In this document: in pieces, positions 1 through 10,601 of the stretch
Position numbering within the stretch: position 1 is the stretch's first letter
Layout of the letters: every line of letters begins with the position of its first letter
NCBI GenBank assembly: GCA_030052745.1
Contig: JANBVO010000004.1
Coordinates: forward strand, 1,116,001 to 1,180,000
Reading direction: 5' to 3'
From: Pleurostoma richardsiae
Lineage: Eukaryota; Ascomycota; Sordariomycetes; Calosphaeriales; Pleurostomataceae
DNA: 64,000 bases
Notes under the pieces: generated by a model
Database searches by the model: none
What the model saw: only the letters and a program-made list of their open reading frames with translations
What the model was told of the DNA's origin: nothing
Position numbers and translations under genes: made by a program

Positions 1-888
1 TTCCAGAAAAGGGATTGTCGTCGCAACATTCTCGTCATTTCCAACCGCAAACTCTTGGGGTCGCTCGTTACCCAGGATGAGTGGAGACACATTTGACTTA
101 CACGGAAGAGCAAGCGCCTGAGACGCTCACATTGCAATATTGACTTTCTTTAGGGGAGTTTATGGGTACCAGAGGGAAGGTCGAAAGGAACGGCTTGGAA
201 GATAACAAAACTTGTCTTTTGACCATCGCAGATAGTGACTCTAGTCTGTTTCCGCCATTGTTTTGACAAGCACCATACCTATGCACGGTAACTCGAGACA
301 TGAATTGAAGCCCCATCCGCTAGTCGGAGGACTGAAAGCTGTTGCTTCTCTCGCGTATCAGGCTAACGTCGTGTCCATGGCCGGTGGTCGGCAACTCTGG
401 CGAGAGATGAAGTAAAATGTCCTCTACCGGACATCGAAATACTTTGCTTTCACCACATCTCCCGAAGAAGAGGTAGTTGGGGGTGGGACCTATCGTAGAT
501 GGGATCTGATTCTGCTTGGACTCCTCGGGCTAACCGCCTTTAATGTAAGCTCTCGGGACGGAGTCCTTCTCAACCGCAAATATCTATCTCCAATGCCAAT
601 GAGGGAGAGCGTTGATACCCCAAAGCGGCCGTGTGCGGGGTAAAATGACGATGTTGAGGGGGATAACCACCCGCGGTCCCTGACTTCGGGGGGTTTTCGG
701 TCGAAATAGCCTGAAAAAGAGGCTCGCAATTGCTACGCGCGCTCGTTGCCTTGATCTGGCCTCCGAGGGACGGGGACTTTGGCGGTCCCTCTTATAAGGC
801 GCCCGGGAACCACCATGATCTTCCCTGAGAGCCTCGTAGATTGTCCGTCAATTGACATTCCTGTTGTTACTTTCGCGGATCTGGGAGG
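1..888. other. Left flank and promoter of the FAH-family gene
   Basis: I see no convincing gene; the open frames here are short, overlap on both strands and resemble nothing I know. A TATAA motif at 793-797 lies about 95 bases before the ATG at 889 and is a reasonable core promoter for the downstream gene. Confidence 0.5.
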
Positions 889-2072
889 ATGTCATTCAAT
901 CGTGAGTCCATCGGTCCTGCTTCACCCCCAGAGAACTCGATCGCTGACCGTCCACAGGTCTCGTCCGGTTCGCGCCAAAGGGCGACGGCAAGGCCGTCCT
1001 CATAGGCGAGCCCGTGGACCCCAATGTCGACGTCGGGAAGGCCGTGAGGGACGGCGAGGAGGTCAAGGTCAAGGTGTTCAGCGGCAGCTCCGTCCTGAGC
1101 CCCGGGTCGCCGACGGACAAGGTGGAGGTCATCGACCGGATATTGTCGCCCCTCGCCCACGAGGAGGTCGGGACGATCCGCTGCATCGGCCTGAATGTGT
1201 GTCCCCTGTAGCGAGAAGGATATGGCGGGTTCCCGAGGAAAGAAGCTGACAGCCAATTCTCTGCAGTACAAAGAGCACGCCGCAGAGGGCGGATTCTCCA
1301 TCCCTGACGTGCCCACCGTCTTCCTGTATGCTCACTGCTCCTCCCTTTCGCATCTAACCCCCTCCAGCTGACCCGGCTCTCTTTCGCCGCGCTCAGGAAG
1401 CCCGCCCACGCCCTCGCCGACCCCTGGCCGGCGCCGACCATCATCCCCAAGCACACCCTGGCGGACGACAGCGCGGACTTCGAGTCGGAGCTGGCGGTGG
1501 TGCTGGGCCGCCCGGCCAAGAACGTCTCCGAGGCCGACGCCCTGTCCTACGTGCTCGGGTACACGGCGGCCAACGACGTGTCGAGCCGCGTCAGCCAGCT
1601 CAACACGACGCAGTGGTCCTACTCCAAGGGCTACGACACCTCGTGCCCCATCGGCCCGGCGCTCGTGTCCGCCGCTGCCATGCCGGACCCGTCGAGCTTC
1701 AGGCTGAGGGGCTTGAAGAACGGGGATGTGGTGCAGGACACGGGACTTGAGTGAGTGTGACGCCCCACCTTTAGATGTCCATTGTTTCCAGGGGAAAATC
1801 CCCGAGGGAATGCGGCAGGAAAAGGAAAACTGTAGAGTCTGTGGCTGACTCCATGGTGAAACAGCGATCTCATCTTCAATATCCCGAAGCTCGTCAGCTT
1901 CCTCTCGCAGGGCACGACCCTGCCGGCCGGCACCCTCATTCTCACGGGCACGCCAGCGGGCATCGGCTGGGCCAGGAAGCCGCGGGTGCTCCTCCACGAG
2001 GGTGACGAGTTCGTGGTCGAGGTCTCGCCGCACATCGGTAGCCTGTACAACGTCTTTGAGAACGAGAAGTAA
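889..2072 (+). CDS. Fumarylacetoacetate hydrolase (FAH) family protein
   Basis: Five exons by my reading: 889-901, 958-1196, 1267-1325, 1397-1750 and 1865-2072, giving about 290 residues. All four introns have GT..AG ends and all phases join. The protein starts MSFNRLVRFAPKGDG and ends SLYNVFENEK. It shows the family landmarks: GLNYKEHAAE, the central LGRPAKNVSEADAL with GYTAANDVSSR, CPIGPALV, and the C-terminal LTGTPAGIGWARKP. Known members are Mg-dependent hydrolases or decarboxylases acting on beta-diketo or oxaloacetate-like acids (FAHD1/FAHD2 type). The exact substrate cannot be read from sequence. Length fits the small FAHD class rather than true fumarylacetoacetase, which is above 400 residues. 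The first exon carries only 13 coding bases, which gene finders easily miss; without it the protein would lack its start. Confidence 0.9.
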
Positions 2073-5000
2073 GGCGACGGGACCAGTGCGTGTACCGAAA
2101 TCGATTGCCGGGCTGCTTTTTGCTTATCTTGGGAGAGAGACATAGAAGGGATAGATGGGCCGATACAAGGCATTCGTCCTGCTATTGATGTCATGCACCT
2201 CTTCCCGTGATGATGCCTGCTGCCCTCGAAAACGCATCACCCGCTCCTCAACCCTCGAGGAGCTCCGGTAGGTGCTCGTGGATGTAATCTACTATAGCAT
2301 CGGACCCCTTCTTAACCTGGAGCAGCTGCCGGAGGGAGATGGTTTTCAAATTGGGAACTACCCCCCTTGCGATGGCTAGTATTTCCTCAGTCAGCCCCGG
2401 CGCCCGCATGGATGCGGTAAACTACAATGGCACGTTAGTGACGGTAGTTTCGAGTCCCAGAACCCCGCGAGACTGTCGCTTCGACGTAGATACACCAGGA
2501 GATCCGGCTGCAGCTCCTCGACAGCTCGCTTTACACCTCAATCTCTGGAGCAGTCCGTCAGCGAAAGCCACCCGGTGTAGGCCAACGGCCCCGGAACGCC
2601 GACACCCGTCTCGGGCCCCCGAGGGACGTGGGGTCACGTATATGTGGAGTAGACGCACGCCTTCGCGGAGGTCAAAACCACCGGAACTACAAGTATAGTC
2701 CGGCAACGATGTTCCGCCGATGCATCAACCGCACGCAATCCATCCGCGGGACAGGCCAATCCGTCAACTTCACATGACTTGGTCGGGCGGAATTCACCCG
2801 TACGGCCCAGTGCAACTCGCCGGTAGCCCGCAATGGTCCATCCGGCACTTTTCAACTCTCCCAATTCCACCATAGGCTGACAGCTCTCCCGAGGTCATGC
2901 CGAAGCCGGTGCTTTTCGGGGCAGCCGCCTGACATGAAGCACTCGCGATGCCGCCGACAAGCGGGGCTTGCCTGTTCAGAAGGCAGGAGGGGAGATCACA
3001 GAGGAAGCCCAGACGGCGGGGTGGGAGATTACGAGACTGCCGGTTGATTCCCACTGGGGCATTCGAGCAGTTTCTCCAACCCGGAAAGGTGAGCAGCAGG
3101 GCAGGAGGGTCTTCTTGCCTTTCCAAGCCTGGTCTTGTTCTTGCCCGGCCTAACACGAGGTCTGACTTCATACGGGCTCGTTATCTATCCTAGGTTCTAT
3201 GGAATACCTGTGCTAGCGACCTCGCCAGGAACACAAGGTACTTCATATTCCTCGGATGATTACTTAGGGTAACAGCAGTTGTGTGGACATGGTGACGAGG
3301 CATTCGGTTGTCCGATGTGAAGAAGCTGGCCAGGCTCTAGGCAGCCGCTTTACCGCGAAATGGGTTATCTCACTCGTCTACCGAACGTACAGGGAGCAGG
3401 TCCTCCGGCCCATCAATGATCATGCGAGGTGGCAGAGCGGCATGGAGAGCGGACGTCGGGAGAACCCACGATAGTCTGCAGTAGGATCAACGAGAGTGCT
3501 TTAGCGTTTTCTATCCAGTCTAGCGCCTGTAATCTGTGACGGTGACCTCCGCAGTATTGTTAAACATATCACACACGTGGCATAGCAGAGTCCGGAGCCG
3601 GCCTATCGTTTGTTCTTCAGCCCGCGTCCGCTGTACGCATCAAAGCGGGGAGATGGCCGGCCGACGATGCTAAGGAGACCGGATCCCCTAAGTCGATCTT
3701 CCCTTGAGGGAAAGGAGACATTGCTATCCTCTTCCGGAAACCTCTGTAGACCTAAAAATAGTTGCAGCGCGAGTTTCTAAAGGAGCTTAGCGAGGGTGGG
3801 AGCTGGATGTTTGTCATTGAGCCAAGGACCGTTGGATGCAGAACTATGGGAAGAGGTGCGAATGCCTCTAGATGGAGCGCCTGCAAGACGGTCCTGAGAA
3901 ACTAGCTCCTCTTCTCTCGCACTGCATTGAGCCGAACAAGCTCCTCTGAGCCTCTGCAGGCTGTGGAGATGGGCAGTCCTCGAGCGTGGTTGGTGTTTAC
4001 GGCGATCGCTGCATGAGATGAATCCTCATAGACGTACGATCGGACGTTAGCACGCTTCTGCTGGCGCTGTGGTTACTCACATTCGGAGCACGCATGCAGG
4101 CAGGCGGTGCTGCATTCAGGGTCATCGTACATCCTTCAGCGATATATCGGCCCAATCGCAAGAGCTGGGCCCCCGTTGTCGGGACCCAATGAGGCCCATC
4201 TCGTCGACTTCGTTCTCCACCAGAGCAGGTCGTTATCAGCTGCGGTTGCTCGCTTGGTCGTCTCAGATGTGCCATCACGATCACGCGGACAGCCAGAGAA
4301 CCGCCCCGCCATTGCCGTCAGCTGCAGCAGCCAGTGCGAGGGTCCTATTAGGGTCGTATTATTAGTGTGTAACACGGGCAGACTCGGCACGAAGCGCGGG
4401 CGTCTTATCCCAAAACAAAGCGGCTAAACATGTGCTTCCTCTGTCGTGAGAAGCGGGAGATAAGGCAAGATGGCGGACCGCCAGCGAAGAAGATACGCGC
4501 AGGGAAGCAGAGGAAATGGATCCCCCACGCAGAGAGGACGGAAGCGAGGAGAAGGTGATGAGGAATAAGCCAGACAAAACAGGTCATCCCGTCGGCTTAC
4601 CATTTAGACATTCTGTGGCACCTTCGATGGGACCAGTCCCGGCTCAATGTTGTTGTTGGCTGCATGAGGGGCCGGGCTGTCCTCCATTGGACTTTGCGCC
4701 AACTTGTCCTGCTCACCGCCAACCCGGCTGCTACACTTGGCCATGGGATGACTTGATGTCTTGATGAGCCGGACGAGACGATGGCACAAGACAATGCCTG
4801 GAGAGACGTCATCCAAGGGTATCTAGGTGAGGTACGGAGTACTTTCCTTCTCGTGGCTTCCTATTATTCCTATTTTCGGTCCTGTAAGGTGCAAATATGC
4901 CCTCTTTCTTTATTTGCACTAGGCAAGGTCTACTCCGTACAGATACTTTAGTTAATAGGTAGTTTCGAGCAACGATTGTGCTACCCCGCAAAACAGGGAG

Positions 5001-5436
5001 CTTCCCTGCACTCAACATCTCATCAGGTGTTCTATAGAGCACAGGCAGTTGGCGACAACAGAGCTGACGAGAATAGACTCCTGAAAGGAGAGCCAACACG
5101 GACAGGTGGCTGCGTTTGTGCTACAGCGCAGTCTGACCGGCCACGCCCGGTGTCGGCCCATTCCGCCTGGTTGGCGGTCATATTGTTTCGTGTTTCATGT
5201 TTTGGAGATCCCTTGGATCTCCTTCTCCTCCGCCCGTTGATCCCGCTCTCCCGAGTGGGTGCTGCTTGTCACGCATTTCCTCCGGAAGTGAGCAAAGGAG
5301 GTTGAGTGGCAGGATCGTCGTGACAGTTCGCCTCGGACCCTGCTCTTGAGACGGCGACCTACAGATCATCCCCTACTGTCGTCTGGAGTATTGGACGGGA
5401 CGAGTAAAGGAGTCATCGTGAGCCGTGCATCGGTGA
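2073..5436. other. Gene-poor spacer
   Basis: No open frame here looks like a conserved protein on either strand. Two copies of the 9-mer TACGGAGTA (4833-4841, and inverted at 4931-4939) flank a small inverted repeat at 4889-4919. The base composition looks balanced rather than AT-rich, so this does not resemble heavily RIP-mutated transposon DNA (by eye, not computed). Confidence 0.5.
4889..4919. repeat. Perfect 9-bp inverted repeat (hairpin)
   Basis: GTGCAAATA at 4889-4897 and TATTTGCAC at 4911-4919 are exact reverse complements around a 13-base spacer. It lies between two TACGGAGTA motifs. No function is evident. Confidence 0.6.
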
Positions 5437-5874
5437 CGAGACGCTGAAGCTACGTGCGACTGTACGGGCGCCACCATAAGCGGAAGACCCGGCAGAGTCA
5501 ACCTACGGAAGGAAAATAACCACGAAGAGGACATTGAGGTACCGCCTGTACAGTATCAGATTCGGGAAGTTGTTGCGACGACCGCCTATCTGCCTCCTTG
5601 GGACCTACCTAGCCTCCACGATGCGTTCATGACTACACCGGAGAACCCAGTTCCGCTTGCTGATATCCGGGACAGCCGAGTCACCTGGGTCAAGAAAGAA
5701 TGGTTAAGGATGGAAGACTCCTCTTCGGCACTGGTCGACGTCGTAATTAGCGCTCTGCTTGAATGGCTATGCGCAGCTCCTTCAGGGCGCTATCATCAAC
5801 CTTTCGTTGCCGTCAGAACCGCGCCAAGAGTTCCGTATAGTCTGCCCTGCCACCAGAACGAGAACCAGCGTTAG
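5437..5874 (+). other. Unidentified open frame, possible gene remnant
   Basis: One forward frame is free of stops from just after a TGA at 5434-5436 to the stop ending at 5874, about 145 codons. Its first ATG is at 5629. The middle part reads like protein, with balanced composition and segments such as YLPPWDLPSLHDAF and WVKKEWLRMEDSSSALVD, but I do not recognise a family. No clear promoter, splice sites or conserved neighbour support a full gene. It may be a decayed gene fragment or chance. Confidence 0.2.
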
Positions 5875-7548
5875 TGTGGTCGGAGGACCTAGCAAGATCG
5901 CTGCCATCATCGTGCAGCTGCAAACCCCGCCAGTGAACTTAATGTCGTTCCACCTCCACGTGCCGGTGACACGTAACACCCTACCTCCGAAGCCCGAAGG
6001 ACGGTTTAATGAGGTGCCCAGTCGCCTACGACGAAAGACAGCTCTGACGACGTGCTCTGGGAGAGGGGAAACGACCAGGAACACACTCCGGCCCCCGGTC
6101 TTTTACCACGGCACCACCCCTTTCGAGCTTCCTCGCGGTCTCCGGCGGTCAGGAGGCTTTCCTACCCCTCTCTGTCTTGCTCCCACGCTCCTCCCGGTTG
6201 GGCACCTTGATAGGTCCCAGCTCTTTGACTTGTAAAGTTGTGATAGTGAGAGGAGAGCTGCGGGAAGGCCCATTCCATTGGGCGTCGGTCAGCATTGCGC
6301 CATTTTGGCCGCGCAACAGAGGACCTCTTGTCATCACGATGCCCAGGAAAGCTCCGATGGAGGCGCCCATGCCGGGAAACATCCACCCAGTCCCATTGGA
6401 TAGTGCGTAGGAAGATACCCGGCTGTGGTTCTGTCTTTGGGGGTCAAGAGGCGGTTATCTTACGCGGTACAGTGTAGCAGTGACCCGTAAGCAAAGACAG
6501 AAGTGAGAGGCACAGCACATGCAGGTAGGTAAGGTATACGGAGGACACCACGAACTGATGACCACCTACGGAGTACCTCGAGTGCATCCCACTCATCCTG
6601 CACGGCCATTACGTTCCGCTTGCAGTTCGGCCTGCATGGCTCCTCCTCTGCCGCTCCGGCTGGACGACGTCTCCTGGCGATGCAGTCTCATCCACATTGA
6701 CGTGCATGACTGCGCCTTTCTGTGCCGTCTTCTGCAGCAGCGAGCTCAGCCAACCGTGCATACGCGGTGCTCTGAGTGTTGCTGTGAACACTCGACTCCG
6801 TATCCGCCGGTCCCATCAGCCTCACTTCACAGGGACCGAGAGCTCCCTCGTCACCGTCCGGATCCCCGACTCTCCGTCGCGCTGGACAGAGTCTCTCGGC
6901 TTGGCCGTTTCTACTCTTTGTCCCGCTAAGCCGGCCCATCCAACCAGAGGGACTGGAGTCCGGCAGGCCTAAGAAATGGGACTAAGGAGCGTCGGTGGGA
7001 CTGGGGTGCTTCGGAGACGTTGATCTCAGTCATCTGTCATTCCGGCGGAGAGGATGCCCTCAGACCTTATTACCTAGGTAATGTGGGACTGAAGATGGGG
7101 GTTTCCCGCCTTGAGTCCTCTGGTGCTTCGGCCTCTGGGTGCCGCTCCTTGACGGGCTGCCTGCCTATTAATTGAAGAGCCTCGTGATCATCCTGTCTGT
7201 TCCACACCGCTGCATCAGGACCTATCAACCCCGGCATTTCGTGACTTGGGGTTGCCTTGTCACGGCCTCTCCCTTTGACACCGATCTAAGTTTATTATTA
7301 TTATTTTCTTTTCTTTTAACTCCCGCTCTCTCCCAGGCTTCGCTCGATGAATCACCACATCTGGGCAAGCGTGGGAGAGCTAATCTAGCGCGTCACGTCT
7401 CCGTAATTTGACGAAGCCCGAACGTCAACTCCCCCTGGCTTGGGTCTTTGTTTCCCCTTTTGGAGCTTCTGATGTTTTAAAAAGCTCTGGCTTGCCCCCA
7501 TCTTCGGCCTGATCGGTGCCTCCCGTGGTTGCCTCAACCGGTCAAGAG
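5875..7548. other. Gene-poor spacer and promoter region of the Cys-rich peptide gene
   Basis: I see no supported gene. It holds a TACGGAGTA motif at 6567-6575 and an exact TACCTAGGTA palindrome at 7071-7080. The last few hundred bases lead into a strong TATA box at 7549 and are probably the upstream regulatory region of the small gene at 7836. Confidence 0.45.
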
Positions 7549-7562
7549 TATATTATATATAA
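7549..7562 (+). promoter_or_regulatory. TATA box of the Cys-rich peptide gene
   Basis: A TATATTATATATAA run is followed by a pyrimidine-rich stretch and then about 245 bases with no ATG before the peptide start at 7836. This is the layout of a strongly transcribed fungal gene with a long leader. The transcription start is inferred, not seen. Confidence 0.6.
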
Positions 7563-7835
7563 GGAGCTGAAGCTCTCGTCTCTTCTGAATCCAACTTCTT
7601 TTTTTCCAGACATCAAGCCTCTTGGAACTTAGCTCAACTTACACTTCACCTTGGTTGGACCTTCAACTCTGTCTATCTACAGAGTACTCAGCCCGCACTT
7701 CACGCCCTTGACACACACGACACACAACACTCCAGCCAACTTGGACAAGTCACTTTCGACTGTCCCCGCACTCGTCCCTAAAGAGGATCCTGCCGCTCCC
7801 AAGTTCTCAACTCATCAACCCATCTTCCTTCTACA

Positions 7836-7958
7836 ATGGCCGTCAAGGAGATCCAGCCTCTCGTCAACCACTGCTGCTCGTACTGCTGCAAGGCCATGGA
7901 CTTCGGCACCCATGACTTCTGCCCTTCGAGCCACTACTGCGCCCGCTGCCCGGCCTAG
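7836..7958 (+). CDS. Small cysteine-rich peptide, zinc-ribbon-like
   Basis: A 40-residue open frame with seven cysteines (positions 13, 14, 17, 18, 29, 35 and 38). Two CxxC pairs, CSYC at 14-17 and CARC at 35-38, are 17 residues apart, the spacing of a small zinc ribbon or knuckle; a metallothionein-like or redox peptide is possible too. There is no signal peptide or membrane segment, so it would be cytosolic or nuclear. The start is chosen because ATG 7836 is the first ATG in about 245 bases after the TATA box and sits in a good context (CTACAATGG). I do not recognise the family. The next 2.6 kb has no gene, so the transcript could have a long 3' untranslated region, perhaps with an intron ending in the CTGCAG at 8025-8030. 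The coding call rests on the promoter, leader and cysteine pattern, not on homology. Confidence 0.6.
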   Translation: MAVKEIQPLVNHCCSYCCKAMDFGTHDFCPSSHYCARCPA

Positions 7959-10601
7959 GCGTCCCGCCAATTTGGGCCGAGTGCATGGGATTGCCCGTGG
8001 CGTTTAACCTTGCCTGTCTCACCTGCAGCTCTGCATCGAGCTGATAGGGGTCGGCCAACCAGCATCGAGGCTTGACTGTCTCTGCTGCTGAGGGCCAATG
8101 GACACTTCTCTTACCGGTTGAAACATTCCGCATCTTTCTTTCAGGAGATGGGTTTGGCCGATCAAAAAGGAGGCCATTCTCGTCGAGTCTTGCTTCCCGC
8201 CTCAGCAATTGGGCAGGGGGTCAGCAAGCCTCTTTACTACTCTTGTTTTTCTGCGCCCCCCCTGGCGAGCGCCGCCTACGATCTAGAACAAGCCACCATT
8301 ACTACCACCGCCCTGGGGATCTTCACGACCTGCATAGGATTGAAGGAAAAGGGGGGGAGGAGACAAATTCTCTGCGTCTCTTCTGCGTTACACAGCACGA
8401 TGCACGCCGCTCATGGAGCAAATCGACTTGTTTCTTCGGCTCGCCCTCCGCGGAGCTATGCAAGGCTGACTTGGCACTGCTTTTTTGGAAGCTTGCAACC
8501 CCTGACTGCTGTCCTATGGCCTTTACCGGTCTTCATGCAGCGTGCTCTGCATGATTGAGCGTCATTTTCCTCCAGGACCCTTCTGATCGTCAGAGTTTTT
8601 CTTTTTCGTTTCTTCAAACTACCCTGGCGGCTTGGCGGAGCCGTAGAGCGGCATATGTACCCTTGTCTGTGTCATTCACTGTGATGGATCAGTTATGGAG
8701 GTTTTGGAGAGGCCTTGAGGAGGCCCGGAGTTTTAGGTACCTGTTCATCTTGGGTTACGCAGGAGAATTTGGCTTTAGGGCGCAAGGATGTTTTCTATCC
8801 CGGCAGGAATACCTTGGGCACTTCAGAGTTCCCGCCCATGTTCCGTTCTTTTTTCATCCAGCCCTCATGCGGGCGATCGCGATTGCAGCTCTGCATACGG
8901 CCTGCAATGGTAGGAACATCGCTGATACGATGAGGAGCTGAGAGGCGCACTGTCACGGCGGAGCATGGGAACATGTATGGCTTGGAGGACCAGCGGATAT
9001 GACGGATGTGACCGGATGCATGGATGGGAAGGCAAGGCTTGGGAGGCTCGTCACGGCCTCCGAAGAGGTTACCTAGCTAGCCAGAGAATTCTTCAAAATG
9101 CAGGGCGTTGCATGGCCGTCCGCAAATCTCCCCCCTTGTCTTACTGCAGACAGCTGGATTCGTACTCACCGCTCCAATCCCGTCCCACCTCTCCTGTCTC
9201 GGTCTACCAGTCTATTGCAGCGTACATGTGTATATCTCGCATTACGTACAGTAGGGCCGCTGCCGCATCGTCCGCACACCGGGCATACATAACACCCTGG
9301 CAAGGCTCGGAGCAGGGCGGGCTCGGTGAGCGCATGCAAGGACTGACCGGGGGTGGTCACGGCAGGCCGAAAGGAGAGGGGAATGCAAGACAGGGGCCGA
9401 CGTGGCTTGCGCTCCGCCCCGTGTAACACCGACGTAAATCGGTCCTCCGCGTCTGTGAGCGTGCAGCCTCAAGAGATTTTTACCTAAGTACTGTACCGGT
9501 GTGCCTCTCATAAATGGGAATCGTCCCCGTCGTTGGACAGTGCATGCAAGCTGAATAGAGACAGCGAGCTAAGTATAGCTATTCCCTTCGAGACAGGACG
9601 CAGACATCGAGCCACAACACGCCTCCGCGAGGCCACAACTCACACGGCCAATGTAGCACAGAGACAAGGGCCGAGGAAAAGGGGCCGAAATGAATGATTT
9701 GCATGGCGAAAAGGGTTGCTTGCTTGCATGTATGCCGCCAGGCGACGGCCGGCGTCGCACAAAGTTACTTGTCAGGAGATCCTCTGACTGAAGAGCCCAG
9801 ACGGCCCTTCCGGCTCGGCAGGGTACACCCGAAGGTGAGGCTGTCGACGAGGAGTACTTTGGGCGGCGGTTGCTCCGGGATCTGTGCGACGGACGTGATT
9901 CGATGCGGGGGTGGATGTGGTCTGTTGCCACGGATGGCGTCTTCAGATGTGTCAGATATGGTGCGGCGACTTGTCAACGACATGCGTGCCAACGTCGAGA
10001 AATGCATGCTGTACACCACAGCATTGAAAGCTGTCGATCAACCGACGGCCGCTGCGTCCGCAATGGGTATTATGCTGCCTGAAGCTGCTACACTACACTG
10101 TCATGTAACGGAGGGTCGTCAACAAAATACTGACTCGTTTCTCTACAAAACGCTACACTGTCATATCTCACATCAAAAGCATCACGAAAGTATTGCCCGA
10201 TTCGGGGGTTCTCCCTTTGAACGCCTGCCTCCTCCCAGTGTGGTATCTCTTCCCAAGCATTACCGGCGCGGCTGGCCCAACCGCAGTTATTTCCGAGACC
10301 AAAGGCAGTGTAAAAGAACAGCGTATCAGTCATGCCCTTCCCCGCTTGACAAGGCCGCCTCTGCAGCATTAGCACCATCGGATCGACAGCATCGAACATC
10401 CCGCAAACAACCCCTGCCCTGCTTCGCTAAGTCCTTAGTACGGATCTTCATCCTTTCCCCGCCAACGCTCGCTTCGCCGTGTGCGTGAATATCCGCCATG
10501 TGGGCTGGCGATGGCTTCCCAAAGGATCGTGTAATCTGCATGGATGATAAATCGTGACGAAAGTAAAAATGGGGTGACTCTTGTCATGCTCCACTGCCCG
10601 G
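7959..10601. other. Gene-poor spacer after the Cys-rich peptide
   Basis: No supported gene on either strand. The first part may be 3' untranslated sequence of the peptide gene. A 12-base string, CTACACTGTCAT, occurs twice (about 10094 and 10152). The right end is the 3' flank of EXO70. Confidence 0.45.
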
